A stretch of DNA of 64,000 nucleotides from Calonectria ilicicola (lineage: Eukaryota; Ascomycota; Sordariomycetes; Hypocreales; Nectriaceae). The stretch lies in NCBI GenBank assembly GCA_020809705.1, contig CP085833.1, positions 2,480,001 to 2,544,000 of the forward strand. Reading direction: 5' to 3'. Below, piece after piece: positions 21,365 through 33,034 of the stretch (the stretch's first letter is position 1; every line of letters starts with the position of its first letter). The position numbers were made by a program, and so were the translations under genes. The notes under the pieces are model-generated. The model was not told the DNA's origin and made no database searches. It saw nothing but the letters and a program-made list of their open reading frames with translations.

Positions 21365-23875
21365 TTATCGAGAAACCAGGCTGCTCTCCTTGGTCTTCCT
21401 CCACATGCCATTACGCTTCCAGGTCCAGTTCTTAAGGAATGGTGGGTCCATGCCCGTCTCGAAGGCCAGGTTGCGGGCCTCGATTTGGGCATTGAGGAGT
21501 GCTTCTCGAGCAGCCGTTCCGCGGTTGCGAAGCTTGGGCATCCTGTCAATGGCATCGATAGCCAGGCTGAAGCGATCAGTCTGGTTACGGATAGCCAACT
21601 CAAGGGGTGTGTCAATATTGCCCTTCTCCTTGTATCCACGGACATGCATGTTCGAGTTTCCGGGACGCTTGTAAGTCAAGCGGTGTACCATCCATGGGTA
21701 ACTGTGGAAGTTGAAGATGACAGGCGTGTCTGCAGTGAACAAGCTGGCATATTCACTGTCAGTCAGACCATGAGGGTGATCGCTTGGGTGGATTAGCTTG
21801 AACAAGTCCACAACGTTGACGCATCGGATCTTGAGGTAGGGGAAATGCTCCAGCAACAGATCAATAGCAGCTAGTGATTCATGGGTGCTAATGTCACCAC
21901 AAGATGCCATAACCAAGTCAGGGTCTTCACCCGCATCAGTGCTGAACTGCGGCCAGACACCAATTCCCTTGGTGCAGTGCTCAATAGCAGCATCCATAGA
22001 GAGATACTGGAGATGCTCCTGCTTATCGGAGACAATCACATTGACATAGTTGACAGAGCGCATGCAATGGTCCATGACTATTTAAATGTTAGCAAGGCTG
22101 AATTGAAGGAATCATGACGGCATCTTACCAGAAAGCAAGCAGTTTCCATCAGGAGGGAGGTAGATTCGGACTACTTCTGGGCTCTTGTTGGCAACTACAT
22201 CAAGGAAACCGGGATCTTGGTGAGTGAATCCATTGTGGTCCTGTCGCCAGACAACTGCGGTCAAGAGGATGTTGAGCGAAGCAATCTTAGTGCGCCATTC
22301 CACTTCAAGACACTTCTCAATCCACTTGCAGTGTTGGTTGACCATGGAATCGATGACATGAATAAACGGTTCATAGCTGTTGAGAAGTCCATGACGACCA
22401 CTTAGAAGGTAACCCTCGAGCCAACCTTCACAAGTGTGCTCAGAGAGCATTTCCATGACACGGCCGGCTGGTGCCAAGTTGCCACCGTTCTTGTCTTCCT
22501 CAAAATACTCGCCCATCCAGACTTTCTTACCAGCCGCGTAAACGCCACCCAGCTTGTTGGATTCGGTCTCATCGGGGCCAAACAATCGGAAGTTTTGCTG
22601 GTTCAGGGCAATGATGTCCTTGAGGAAGACCGCCATGTTGGTCATGCTGGCATTGTTGACATTGCCGGGACTCTCAACCTTGATGGCGTAGTCTCTAAAG
22701 TCGGGCATCTTCAGGGGCTTTCTGAGCTGTCCACCGTTTGCGACTGGATTGGCGCTCATGCGGCGGTTACCCTCGGGGCAGAGGGCAGTAAGAGCGGCAA
22801 TTGGTTTACCAGCTTCGTCAAACAGGCGTTCCGGCTCATAGCTGCGCATCCAATCCTCCAGAAGCTTCAAGTGGGCGGGGTTGGTGGCAGGGTCAGTGAT
22901 TGGCACTTGGTGGGCACGCCAGAAGCCCTCGAGATAGTTGTCGTCAACCTTTCGGGGAGCAGTCCATCCCTTGGGGCTTCGAAGGATCACCATGGGCCAC
23001 CTTGGGCGGACAGCCTCTCCAGATTCTCGGGCTTCCTTTTGGTATTTTCTAATTTCAGTGACACACCGCTCAAGAGTAGCTGCCATTGCCTGGTGCATCG
23101 TTTCAATATCGTCACCCTCGACGAAGTAAGGCTGCCAGCCATATCCAAGGAAGAGGTTCTCAAGCTCCTTGTGCGAGATACGAGCAAGAAGGGTAGGGTT
23201 GTTGATTTTGTAGCCGTTGAGGTGAAGGACTGGAAGAACAGCACCGTCTACAATGGGGTTGAGAAACTTGTTGCTGTGCCATGCGGTGGCAAGGGGGCCG
23301 GTCTCAGCTTCGCCGTCACCGACCATAGTCAAGGCAATCAGGTCCGGGTTATCAAACACGGCTCCAAAAGCATGGGAGATGGAGTATCCGAGCTCGCCAC
23401 CTTCATGCAGGGACCCTGGGGTTTCCGGGGTAGCGTGGGAACCAATACCACCGGGGAATGAGAAGCTCTTGAAGAACTTTTGCATGCCTTCAACGTCCAA
23501 GGACTTGTCAGGATAGACTTCGGAGTAAACACCCTCTAGATAGGACTGAGAGAGAACAGCCGGAGCACCATGTCCAGGGCCAGAGATGAAGATGCTGTCG
23601 AGGTCGTACTTCTTGATCAGACGGTTGAAGTGCATGTATGTAAAGATTTGTCCGGGAGCGGAACCAAAGTGGCCAAGTAAACGAAGCTTCAGGTGCTCTG
23701 TCTTGAGGGCCTCCCGGAGAAGGGGGTTCTCCTTGAGGTAGATCATACCCAGGGACAAGTAGCAGCTAGCCTTGAAGAAGTCATTGTACTGCGTAATCTC
23801 CTCTGGGGAGAGCGGCTCGCCCTTGACAGTGGAGCGAGCCTTGCCGAAGGGCTGAATGGATTCAGCTTCAGCCAT
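21365..23875 (-). CDS. xfp: D-xylulose 5-phosphate/D-fructose 6-phosphate phosphoketolase
   Basis: Two exons, 23875-22129 and 22077-21365, joined across a 51-bp intron (donor GTAAGA, acceptor TAG), give 819 residues, the usual Xfp size. This thiamine-diphosphate enzyme cleaves xylulose 5-phosphate or fructose 6-phosphate with phosphate to acetyl phosphate and glyceraldehyde 3-phosphate or erythrose 4-phosphate. Visible landmarks: SGPGHGAPAVLSQSYLEG near residues 97-115; the EGGELGYSISHAFGA segment near 158; the ThDP/Mg motif VGDGEAETGPLATAWH at 185-200; and HLNGYKINNPTLLAR shortly after. The C-terminal exon begins VMDHCMRSVNYVNVIVSDKQ, the conserved C-terminal domain start. No targeting peptide is seen, so a cytosolic location is expected. 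The family is chiefly bacterial with a patchy fungal distribution. No acetate kinase or phosphotransacetylase gene lies nearby. Confidence 0.95.
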
Positions 23876-26800
23876 TGGAGGCGAATTGATGAATTAAATT
23901 GAGTTATAGGTGATATTCAATTGTATGGGTTGTAATTGAGGAGGGACCAAAGGAATGGATAGAAGCCGGATGGAGGGGGCTCGGGATGCTTCTTATACAC
24001 CGAGACTAGTGGACGAGGGGCAACAGCGGCGGGATAAAATCACACAGGCGAGAGCATATGCAGCGGACACGGTGTGGTAGATTGCAGGCCATGTTGCGGA
24101 TACACGAGTAACTAGCAAGGCACGCCGAGGAATTGGCCGCTGGATCAAAATCAGATCAGCAGAGGGGCTGGGTTGGGATGGAACGCAAAGCTCGCGCTTG
24201 AGCTGCTGAGGGTGTGCATGTAAACCATGGATATGCATATGGATTGGTTGTAGCAGCGCCGAGAGAGCGAGAGGGTGGCGCGTTTGGGGGGTCAATCCAA
24301 GGGCCAAGGCACCAAGAGTGCAGGAGACAAGCTGAGAATGACAGCACGTCGTCGTCACATTTCTGCATCGGCAGCAGCGCAGGCGCTAAGTCAGTCAACT
24401 CGTCAGTCAACCCAAGAAATTGAGGGCCGAATAGATCTGGCAGGTGCTCAGAGGCCGAGACTTTGGAAGCGGGTGGTGATGGAGGCTGTGAGGGTGGTCT
24501 GATAATTGATGTCGTCGTTATGCGGGATGCGGGCGACCAGGAGCCCCACCACAGACACCACAGGCGGCGCCCGATGCGTCTTCGACGAGCCACCTCGTAA
24601 TAAACGATGATGGGGGGGAGAACGCAGGTGGGGAGCCCATGTACGGGAGCCCGCCGTGTATGGGGGCCCCGATGGGGGACCAAGATCCAGGAGCCGCAGC
24701 GCATGGCATGGTGATAGTGCTTGGTTGGATGAGTGGGAGCTGGCGTGGCATGTTTGAACGTCGGACCTTGTCCCTTGATAATGGCTTTTTTTATCGCTGC
24801 ATCTTCATAGAATAGGATATTCAAGAAATGGAATCTGTAGGAAGAAATTCCTGTCGATGTTGGCGGTGAATGGACATGTTCAAAGCTGCGTTGCAGGAAT
24901 ATTCACTCCTTCATTCGTGTAGTAGTAAATACTTGGGGAAATCGGTAGGTGGTAGGCAACCTCCCCCAAGTACAGTAACAAACCAAACCTCAGGTACCAG
25001 AGGCATGTTACATCGCACCTAACTCCAAACAACTAAACCAAACGCTCCTTGACAGACCATTATGGAAAGTACGTCAGCGCCAGAGCCGTTCCTTCCCAGA
25101 GTTCCAACCGGGCAAGTTTTGGCAGCGGTCGTCGCCGGCCGCTCGGTGCGTCAAAGCCGCTCCAGTGGAGTGAGCTGGTGGATACCCACCCGCAAATGCA
25201 TTCCTGGTCTCGCCAATGCTACCTCCTCACCAGTCAACCGAGTACATCCCCCTCCACCCAGATGCTGTGGCCCTGGAGGTACCCACCTATCCCCGCCCCA
25301 CCACCTCACAAGAACCCCGTCCACAAATCGGCCCCGGCAACCCCGGCCATCAGCGACCCCAACATCTGATCTGATATTGAACCTGGCAAGCGGCGTCATG
25401 ATACTTCGACCTTCCAGGCCCAAATCCCGGTTTTTATCACCTGTGATGCAGGCTGCCTCAAGAGTCATCGGGATGCACCAGCTCACAAGCTGAGGCCCGG
25501 CTCGGCCTGTGGCTCGGCACCAGCGCTTCCAATTTCCTGGTTCCAACCTCTCTGCTTCTACCACCTCGCCAGTTGCACGCCGCGATAGTGCTTCATCTCA
25601 CCCGACCTATTATCACAGTGGCCTGAAGGGGCTTACCGACCACCTGGAAAGCCTCTGATTTTTTCGCAAAAGCCCTCAAGCCCTTTGGTCATTCCCCCCT
25701 CTCTGTGACAACATGCCCAGGCTGGACGTTAGGGATCAATCGCTTCTCCTCATTTCAAGCGGTCAGCAGCGCATCTGAAAACCGTAATTCAGAGGACACC
25801 CAGGGTCCCTATTTTTGGCATGATCTGTTTTTTTCCAACCAACTCTACATGTCGCCTTCTCCATCCAAGTTGACAATGATTTGTGAGACTTGGGGCCCTT
25901 AAAAACAGCACCCCTGTCCAGAAGCTCAAGCTACCTTGCCTATGTAAATACGCGAAGCCACATGCCTAGCTCTGCGACAGCCTCTCTTTCAATTCATACG
26001 CCTAGACAAGTCTCTCCGGGGCAGCCGATCGCCCAGGGCCCGAGACAACATGCATGCAGCTGAGTCCTAATTCCACCTGTTGCATCAGCGCCAAAGTATG
26101 TCACCATACTTGGATATCCTTACTCGATTTTTTTTTTCTTTGATCTCTTCTGTGGCCTCGTCACGCTCGCTTGTCTCTCTAGTGCGGTTTCTTTTCGGAA
26201 TAACCCCCCTGGTCGACCAACATCGCCGTCATGCCCCCAAGTCTGCAACTCCCGTCCACGAAACCATGGCAAGTGCCCTGTTGGTTGGTAGGTAGTCCAA
26301 GGTTTCGGTAACTTGCCCCTCATCATGAAACCTCAACACCCCTCACCCAGCAGCTGGATCAATCCCACCCTCCTCCACCAAGCTGCCAGAGGCACATGAA
26401 GATGACACCCTCCCTGTCTATCTAGGTGCAGCAATCCTGGTATGATTTCGCGACGAATTGGCTCCCGGACACGAACCATTTCCTCTCTCTCGTCGATGCC
26501 GTCCGTCTATCAGGCCTCTCCTTGGAGCGGCAGTGGCGGGACCGTTAGAGTTGCCGATCAATCTGTGCCCAATGCATCCAAAGGCTTGTTGCTTGTCCTT
26601 CACTTGATAACAAGGAGCCACCCCGACCCTAGCCAATCCATTCGACTGTTCGAAACGAGGCCGTCACCGGAAACATTCTTAGGTGCAGCAACGACTCCCT
26701 CGGCCCGGTTGGCGGTGGCAATGGCTTGGCTCCATCTGACTTATCAGCATCGCAGCACAGTTAGGTCCCGTGAAATAGCATACATGTTAGTGCACCGTAT

Positions 26801-29587
26801 CGGTATTCGCGCAGTTAAATTCCGCCTAGTGGGGAGCTAGGGGAGCTCTCAACTTCTTCCCGGACCTTTGTCCCAGCTCTAATCTTGCATCACACGGACA
26901 ACTGGATGTGATGAAGAAACTTAGGCTACCTCGAGCATGGGCCAACTAGAACCAACACGGGCCAGACACGTTTTTTTACAGGTTACGTCGTAACAGCTGA
27001 CTATCCAAGTGAGGCACAAATTGGGAATATCGCTGGCGAGCGGGTGGAGAGCCAAGTTGTCCTGGTTGAATTGAATATCGCCATTGTGATTTATTAAATC
27101 CTAGCAAACAGTTGACCCTTCCTTCATGCTCAGATAACATATTTATTCAAAGACATTTTGTTTATCACAAATTAATTTACCCCATCAATTAATGATATAA
27201 TGTCCGGCAGGAACTGTTTTCAATGTTTATATTCCGAGCCGTGGATGTAAATCACCCACCAAGCCCTGCGCCATGCACCTTGGTGGCCGCAGGATCCCGC
27301 GTCACACCTCAGCTCTTGAATCGTCCGATTGGTGCCTTGCGCAGGCAGTTCAAGACATTGACGAAGCCACATGCCGCTGCCCAACTGCCTCCAAAAAGCA
27401 AAGATCTTGTCCCAATCCTGACGTAAGTTAACCCCGCCACCCCCAGCACTTATAAACTTTGGAACGCTCAATCTCCCCCGCCGCAACTTTTTTTTCATTC
27501 TCCGACTCCTCACCTTGCAAGGATTGGTCCAAAAATCAACAAACTCCCATCTACTGTAAGACACTGAGGAATGGAGCTGCAATACTCGACCATGTGGCAC
27601 CCCGGAGCATGTGGCACCATCTCGCATCGCCCCGAGACACCCAAGCCGGATCCCCCAGTCCCGAGCGAGCCCGACATGGGCGAGGGTGATGGAACCAACA
27701 ACTACTAGCCCTTGAACACAGAGTGGTAATACCACCCGTAGCGTCAGCCTCGGTACGTCGGCGAGCTATTTCGACCCAGGCATTGGCTGAGAAAGCTTAA
27801 GTAGTGCGACGCTACATGCTCAATAGCATGATCTTACGAAATGAGATGCGACGCGATGCCTTTGGCAAATGAAATTGATGTAGTGAGAAATGAGTTGATG
27901 TCTTTTGTGTGTTTTTGTTTTCCCGGTTTTGTTTTCCCTTCCCTGGCTTGCTTTTCGTCTATTTTGGGTTGTTTTATTTAATTATATCGGAGAGATTGTT
28001 CAGGTCGGTAATAATCAGGATGACGGAGAAGGCACCCGGGATATAATTCGGAGATGGCAGTTGCTTGGAGTAATCACGCATCGACTCGTACACTCGGAAC
28101 GTTGGGACGTTTAGGGCTTCATTTATCATTGTTTTTATTCCAAGATTGTAAAGCCGTGCTCAATATACTGAAGCTCTTCCTTTTCACTCTTCCTTTTCAA
28201 AGGTTACCATGTTGCGAGTCTTCATTCCAGTCTTTGTATTTGTGTCGGATGACTACAAAGCAAGTCTTTCCGTAGTTTAAGAATAAAAGAAAAATATATA
28301 GCATCGTACGCTTTGTGTCATGCTATCCAGACTGTGGTCTACTCATTGTAAGATCTCCTCATCATCCATTTTAGAGGCTATGTCCATAGTTGGGTTCTGT
28401 CGCATACCAGAGAACCCAACTACCTCCAAAACACCAATTTAAGAGCAAAATTGAGAAAACAAAAAATAAGTGAAGAAAAAACAAAAAGTTTTAAATCTAA
28501 ATTATTTATTTTATTTATGTGCCATTTATTTATTTTTAAGCTAGTTGGCGGATGAAGTATAGAGAGGGGGACAGTCAATTTTTTTAGGACTGTGCTGTGA
28601 TCTAAAGCATAACAAGGCACATTCCGTTTGGCCTCCTAACAATTTGTATTCGGCATATAGTGGCAAATCTACTCAGCACTTTCATACATACCCTGGCTTT
28701 AGTCTCACCCAACCCTTCATTACTGTAAGAAGTAAACATGTTAAGTGGAGAAATAAATACTGGTGAATACAGGTGGGATCTGTTTATTATTTCTTGGTTG
28801 GGCAAATCTTGGCCAAACTTAATTCTATATACCACCTTGATGGCTTTAGAGCTCTCTCTTAGTCGATCCCGCTATTTGGTTTTCAACTAGACCAAAATAA
28901 CGCATATGGGATCAGAAATCATTTATAAGATGAACCCCATCAGGAGACGGGTTTCAAGAAATACTGAAGACAGGTGACAATATACCATGGGGGTTTTATT
29001 ACAATCTTACGGAATACAATGAACCAGTGAATCGCTGACCGTACAGGAATGTCTATCAATGGTTTTTGGTTCCTATCCAGATATGAACCAGGGAGTGGAT
29101 CACCACTATTAACTTTCCCACGCAAGTAATCAGGGTTATGGGTGGTCCAAAAGTAAGTGCAAAACTTACAGCAATATTTTCGTGTATATAGTTAAACCTT
29201 CAACTTTAAGCACATATTTCATGAGACTTTATGTTGTGCAGAAGGTAGCCCCCGCGTAATTGAAGGCTGTTTATTTGGGTTAACGAGGTTAGTAAAGGGA
29301 ACAGTAACCTTTGAGGATCAATTCGATGGATTATAAAAGGGTTCCAGGTGCACGGCGCCTGTTTCTACACGCTTCTGAATGCCAACTTCCCTAGTATGCA
29401 GTTATCTAAGGCTTCTTTGGGGCATCTCTCGCTTTCTTGCAGCAACATAGGGACGTGTCTCCTTCCTAGAAATACAGTGGTCCACAGTTGCTTCCTTTAC
29501 GATAATATTTGATCGTTTTCTAAATTACCACTGCATCTCATTTCTACGAAGTCGAATTAGAGCAGCATCAGCCACCAACTCAGCAGT
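23876..29587. other. 5.7 kb gene-poor region upstream of phosphoketolase
   Basis: No convincing gene was found. The ORFs (24156-24824 minus, 25062-25493 plus, 25151-25564 minus, 26442-26840 plus, 27220-27735 minus) overlap on opposite strands and have no domains. The part from 23.9 to 26.9 kb is GC-rich, with C-rich pyrimidine tracts on the plus strand. From about 27.0 to 29.5 kb the sequence turns AT-rich, with a very AT-rich core at about 28440-28540. It may hold long 5' leaders, regulatory DNA or worn-out repeats. No terminal inverted or long direct repeats, tRNA or rRNA were recognised. Confidence 0.45.
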
Positions 29588-30178
29588 ATGGATCCTCTTT
29601 CCTCCCTAGCAGAGCTTGCTCTTTCTGAAATGATCAAAGTCGAAGAATTCCATTTACATCCAATGAAAAATTCCCTCGATTCTAATCTGGAGGATTTGCA
29701 ATCACCATCCTCCAGGAGCAACGACACACCCAACGGTGGCGAGCAAACCAAGCCGTCCAAGTTAGGTCGATTCAAAACTTCAGTACATCCACCGACAGGT
29801 GCCTCCATCATGGAAACGACCCTCGCCTGGAGAAACTCACATACCAAGACACCAAGAACACCTTCAGAGCCCGCGATGCTTGTCATGCTTCTCGACAGCC
29901 ATTTTCCAAACCGATGCGACTATGCTGGCGAAATGCTGGACCTTGGAATCTCCGCAAATCAGAGCCTCAATGGTGTGCAAGCGACATTGAGAAAGAATAT
30001 GCCCTTTGAGATAGCAGAGAGATCCCTTTTCGAAATAGTCCAGACCATTATCCAAAACTGGTACGCCGTAAGGAGACCCGATGTCAGCGAGCTGGCCAAG
30101 CTACGCTTTTTTGCTTTCAAATTGATGCTTTACCTACACGATCTAAATAAAAGTATCCATCCAATCAAGGCTTTCTAG
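29588..30178 (+). CDS. Hypothetical protein, 196 aa, orphan
   Basis: A single open frame with an ATG at 29588 and TAG at 30176-30178. The N-terminal 100 residues are polar and low in structure (Ser/Pro/Thr-rich, for example SPSSRSNDTPNGGEQTKPSK). The C-terminal half looks folded and helical (AMLVMLLDSHFPNRCDYAGEM; ERSLFEIVQTIIQNWYAVRR; LAKLRFFAFKLMLYLHDLNK). There is no signal peptide or membrane span. I do not recognise the family. It stands alone between a gene desert and CCT7. It could be a lineage-specific gene, a fragment of a larger decayed gene, or a chance ORF; the organised C-terminal helices argue for the first two. Confidence 0.45.
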   Translation: MDPLSSLAELALSEMIKVEEFHLHPMKNSLDSNLEDLQSPSSRSNDTPNGGEQTKPSKLGRFKTSVHPPTGASIMETTLAWRNSHTKTPRTPSEPAMLVMLLDSHFPNRCDYAGEMLDLGISANQSLNGVQATLRKNMPFEIAERSLFEIVQTIIQNWYAVRRPDVSELAKLRFFAFKLMLYLHDLNKSIHPIKAF

Positions 30179-30718
30179 ACCTATGATTTTGGAAAATCCG
30201 ATGCTACTTCACATCGTGTTTCAGCGTAGCGTTTGCAGGGAATCGTTGAAGACGGGCTGCATTGGTGCTGCGGGATCAGGCATGTTAAGGCCAAGCTGGA
30301 TTTCCCATCAAAGGTGGAGCATATTATAATGAAGGCTTGTTCGCGGTTCATTTCTCTTTCATAATTTCGGCTGAGTGGTTATTTCTTTGGTGCTTTCTTT
30401 TCTTTTCTTTTTTTTTTTTCATCTAATTTGCAGCTGATGTTGAATTGGTAATACCGGTTGTGGTAACCCCTGGGCCTAAATCCTGACCGACCGTCACCGA
30501 CAGTGTTGGAAGGAGGGGACCTGGTCCGTGCACAACTGGGGCAAGGAACATGATGAGGAAAGAAGGCTGCCACATTTTTTTGGAAGCTTCGACGCAGCTC
30601 TCCCACTTGACCCGACGACAACACCCGCTTTTCCCCCTCCAACCCTCCGACAAGAGATCAACTCCGAAAAAACTTCCCCGGTAGATCGAGAAGCTCAGCT
30701 GCCGGATTCCCGTCCAAA
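30179..30718. other. CCT7 upstream region
   Basis: 540 bp with a poly-T tract at about 30400-30420. Immediately before CCT7 there is a GAAGCTTC palindrome at 30583-30590, which fits a two-unit heat-shock element (GAAnnTTC), 128 bp before the ATG. One such site alone is weak evidence. Confidence 0.35.
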
Positions 30719-32656
30719 ATGTCGTTCGGAGGCCAAACGCCGACGATCATCGTCCTCAAGGAAGGTCCGTTTTACCCCACCGCCCACCTGCCCGCCTTGT
30801 GTGTGGATGTTGAATCCAGGGGAAAATGAAGTTGGAGATGGGACAACTCCCACGAAACACCGCGGCACCTTGAGCTGACACGATTCAATCTCTTTTGCAG
30901 GCACCGATACTTCCCAGGGAAAAGGTCAGATCGTCTCCAACATTAACGCCTGTCTCGCTGTCCAGGCCACTATCAAGTCGACTCTTGGTCCCTATGGTGG
31001 CGACCTGTTGATGGTGGATGAGAATGGCAGGCAGACCATTACCAACGACGGCGCCACCGTCATGAAGGTTCGCATACATACATGAATCCTTTCAGCTATT
31101 ATACACCATAGCTGTACAACACCGTTCAAAACTAACATATTCAGCTTCTCGACATTGTCCACCCCGCCGCCCGAATCCTCGTCGATATCGCCCGATCACA
31201 AGACGCCGAAGTCGGTGACGGAACCACCTCCGTCGTTGTTCTTGCCGGTGAGATTCTCAAGGAGGTCAAAGAGCATGTTGAGCAGGGCGTAAGCTCCCAG
31301 ATCATCATCAAGGGCCTCCGAAGAGCCTCTCAGTTGGCCGTGAACAAGATCAAGGAGATTGCCATCAGCACTGATGAGGGCAACCACCGTGACACTCTTT
31401 CCAAGCTGGCTTCCACTGCCATGACCAGCAAGCTTATCAAGCGCAACACTCCCTTTTTCACAAAGAGTATGTGAACCACCTGCTACAGCAAGACATACAA
31501 CTAATACAGTATTCTAGTGGTGGTTGATGCCGTGCTATCACTCGACCAGGACGACCTCGACGAGAAGTTGATTGGTATCAAGAAGATTCCCGGTGGCTCA
31601 CTTACCGACTCCCTCTTCATCAACGGTGTCGCCTTCAAGAAGACGTTTTCCTACGCCGGTTTCGAGCAGCAGCCCAAGAAGTTCGAGAAGCCTAAGATCG
31701 TGTGCCTCAACGTCGAGCTGGAGTTAAAGGCCGAGAAGGACAACGCCGAAGTCCGTGTCGAGCAGGTTTCGGAGTACCAGGCCATCGTCGATGCTGAGTG
31801 GCAGATCATCTACAAGAAGCTCGAGGCCATCCACGCAACGGGCGCCAAGGTGGTGCTGAGCAAGCTTCCCATCGGTGATTTGGCCACCCAGTACTTTGCC
31901 GACCGAGACATCTTCTGTGCGGGCCGTGTTGCTTCTGAGGATATGGAGCGTGTGGTGCAGGCTACTGGTGCCGTGGTGCAGTCCACATGCTCGGATATCC
32001 TGGCTGAACACCTGGGAACATGTGGCAAGTTCGAGGAGCGCCAGATCGGTGGCGAGCGATTCAACTTCTTCGAGGACTGCCCAGAGGCCAAGACCTGCAC
32101 GCTGGTCCTCCGTGGTGGTGCCGAGCAATTTATTGCTGAGGTAGAGCGATCTCTACACGATGCCATCATGATTGTCAAGCGTGCAATCAAGAACCGCACC
32201 ATCGTTGGTGGTGGTGGTGCCGTCGAGATGGAGATTTCGGCTTACCTACACCGCTTTGCGGACAAGAACATTTCTCACAAGCAGCAGGCTATCATCAAGT
32301 CCTTCGCTAAGGCTCTTGAGATTATCCCTCGCCAGCTGTGCGACAATGCCGGTTTCGACGCCACCGACATCCTCAACAAGCTTCGTGTGGAGCACCGCAA
32401 GGGCTCTACATGGGCTGGCGTTGACTTCCAAAATGAGGGAGTCACCGACATGATGGAGCGCTTCGTCTGGGAGCCCGCTCTCATCAAGATCAACGCCCTC
32501 CAGGCAGCCACCGAGGCCAGCTGTCTCATTCTTGGTGTTGACGAGACCATCCGCAACGAGGAGAGCCAGGCACCCCAAGGTCCCGGTCAGGCTCTACCCC
32601 CAGGTGCTGCCCAGAGAGCGCTCAGGGGACGTGGACGTGGTATGCCGCGGAGGTAA
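30719..32656 (+). CDS. cct7: T-complex protein 1 subunit eta (CCT7)
   Basis: Exons 30719-30764, 30901-31067, 31145-31466 and 31518-32656 give 557 residues. The start [18 protein letters not shown] is characteristic of the eta subunit. It is one of eight different subunits of the cytosolic chaperonin TRiC/CCT, which folds actin, tubulin and WD-repeat proteins using ATP. Group II chaperonin landmarks: [28 protein letters not shown] (equatorial ATP site), the [13 protein letters not shown] motif with the catalytic Asp, and the C-terminal [11 protein letters not shown] stretch. The tail is Gly/Arg-rich ([10 protein letters not shown]), as in fungal Cct7. The short 15-residue first exon is joined in phase 1. 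CCT6 lies about 17 kb downstream on the same strand. Confidence 0.96.
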
Positions 32657-33034
32657 ATAAGTTAAAAAGGGAATGGGAGAAGCAAAACTAGTGAAACCCG
32701 AGATAATAAAGGGATACGGTGTCCTGGGTGGGGGTTTGGAGGAATCTGTCTGATGATACCTAGACTTACCTGACCTCTAGAAAAACTTGAATGACCTCCG
32801 TCTTTTTTGCATACGACATTAGAGTGTACCCTAGCTGTTGAGATTATGGAAATATCGTGCTGTTCGCGCCCTGTGTTGGATAGAAAAGGACATGTTCAAT
32901 CTTTGTTCAAATTCCGGAGACTAACTCATGCTCATAGAAAATAGATGGTTCCCAAACAAAAATGCCCGCTTCGCTGCAATGCCAATTCAAGTCGAGAAAG
33001 AAAAAAACAAAACAAGTTCATAAGCTCGTCAAGT
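32657..33034. other. 3' UTR region between convergent CCT7 and Spt10-like genes
   Basis: 378 bp with the two convergent 3' ends. Nothing else was seen. Confidence 0.5.

Noticed and set aside
22436..23461. 341-codon ORF on the plus strand inside the phosphoketolase gene
   Set aside because: It lies wholly antisense to a well-supported conserved gene and shows no domain; it is a shadow frame.
27220..27735. 171-codon minus-strand ORF in the gene desert
   Set aside because: No recognisable domain, opposing ORFs overlap, and the composition is not coding-like.
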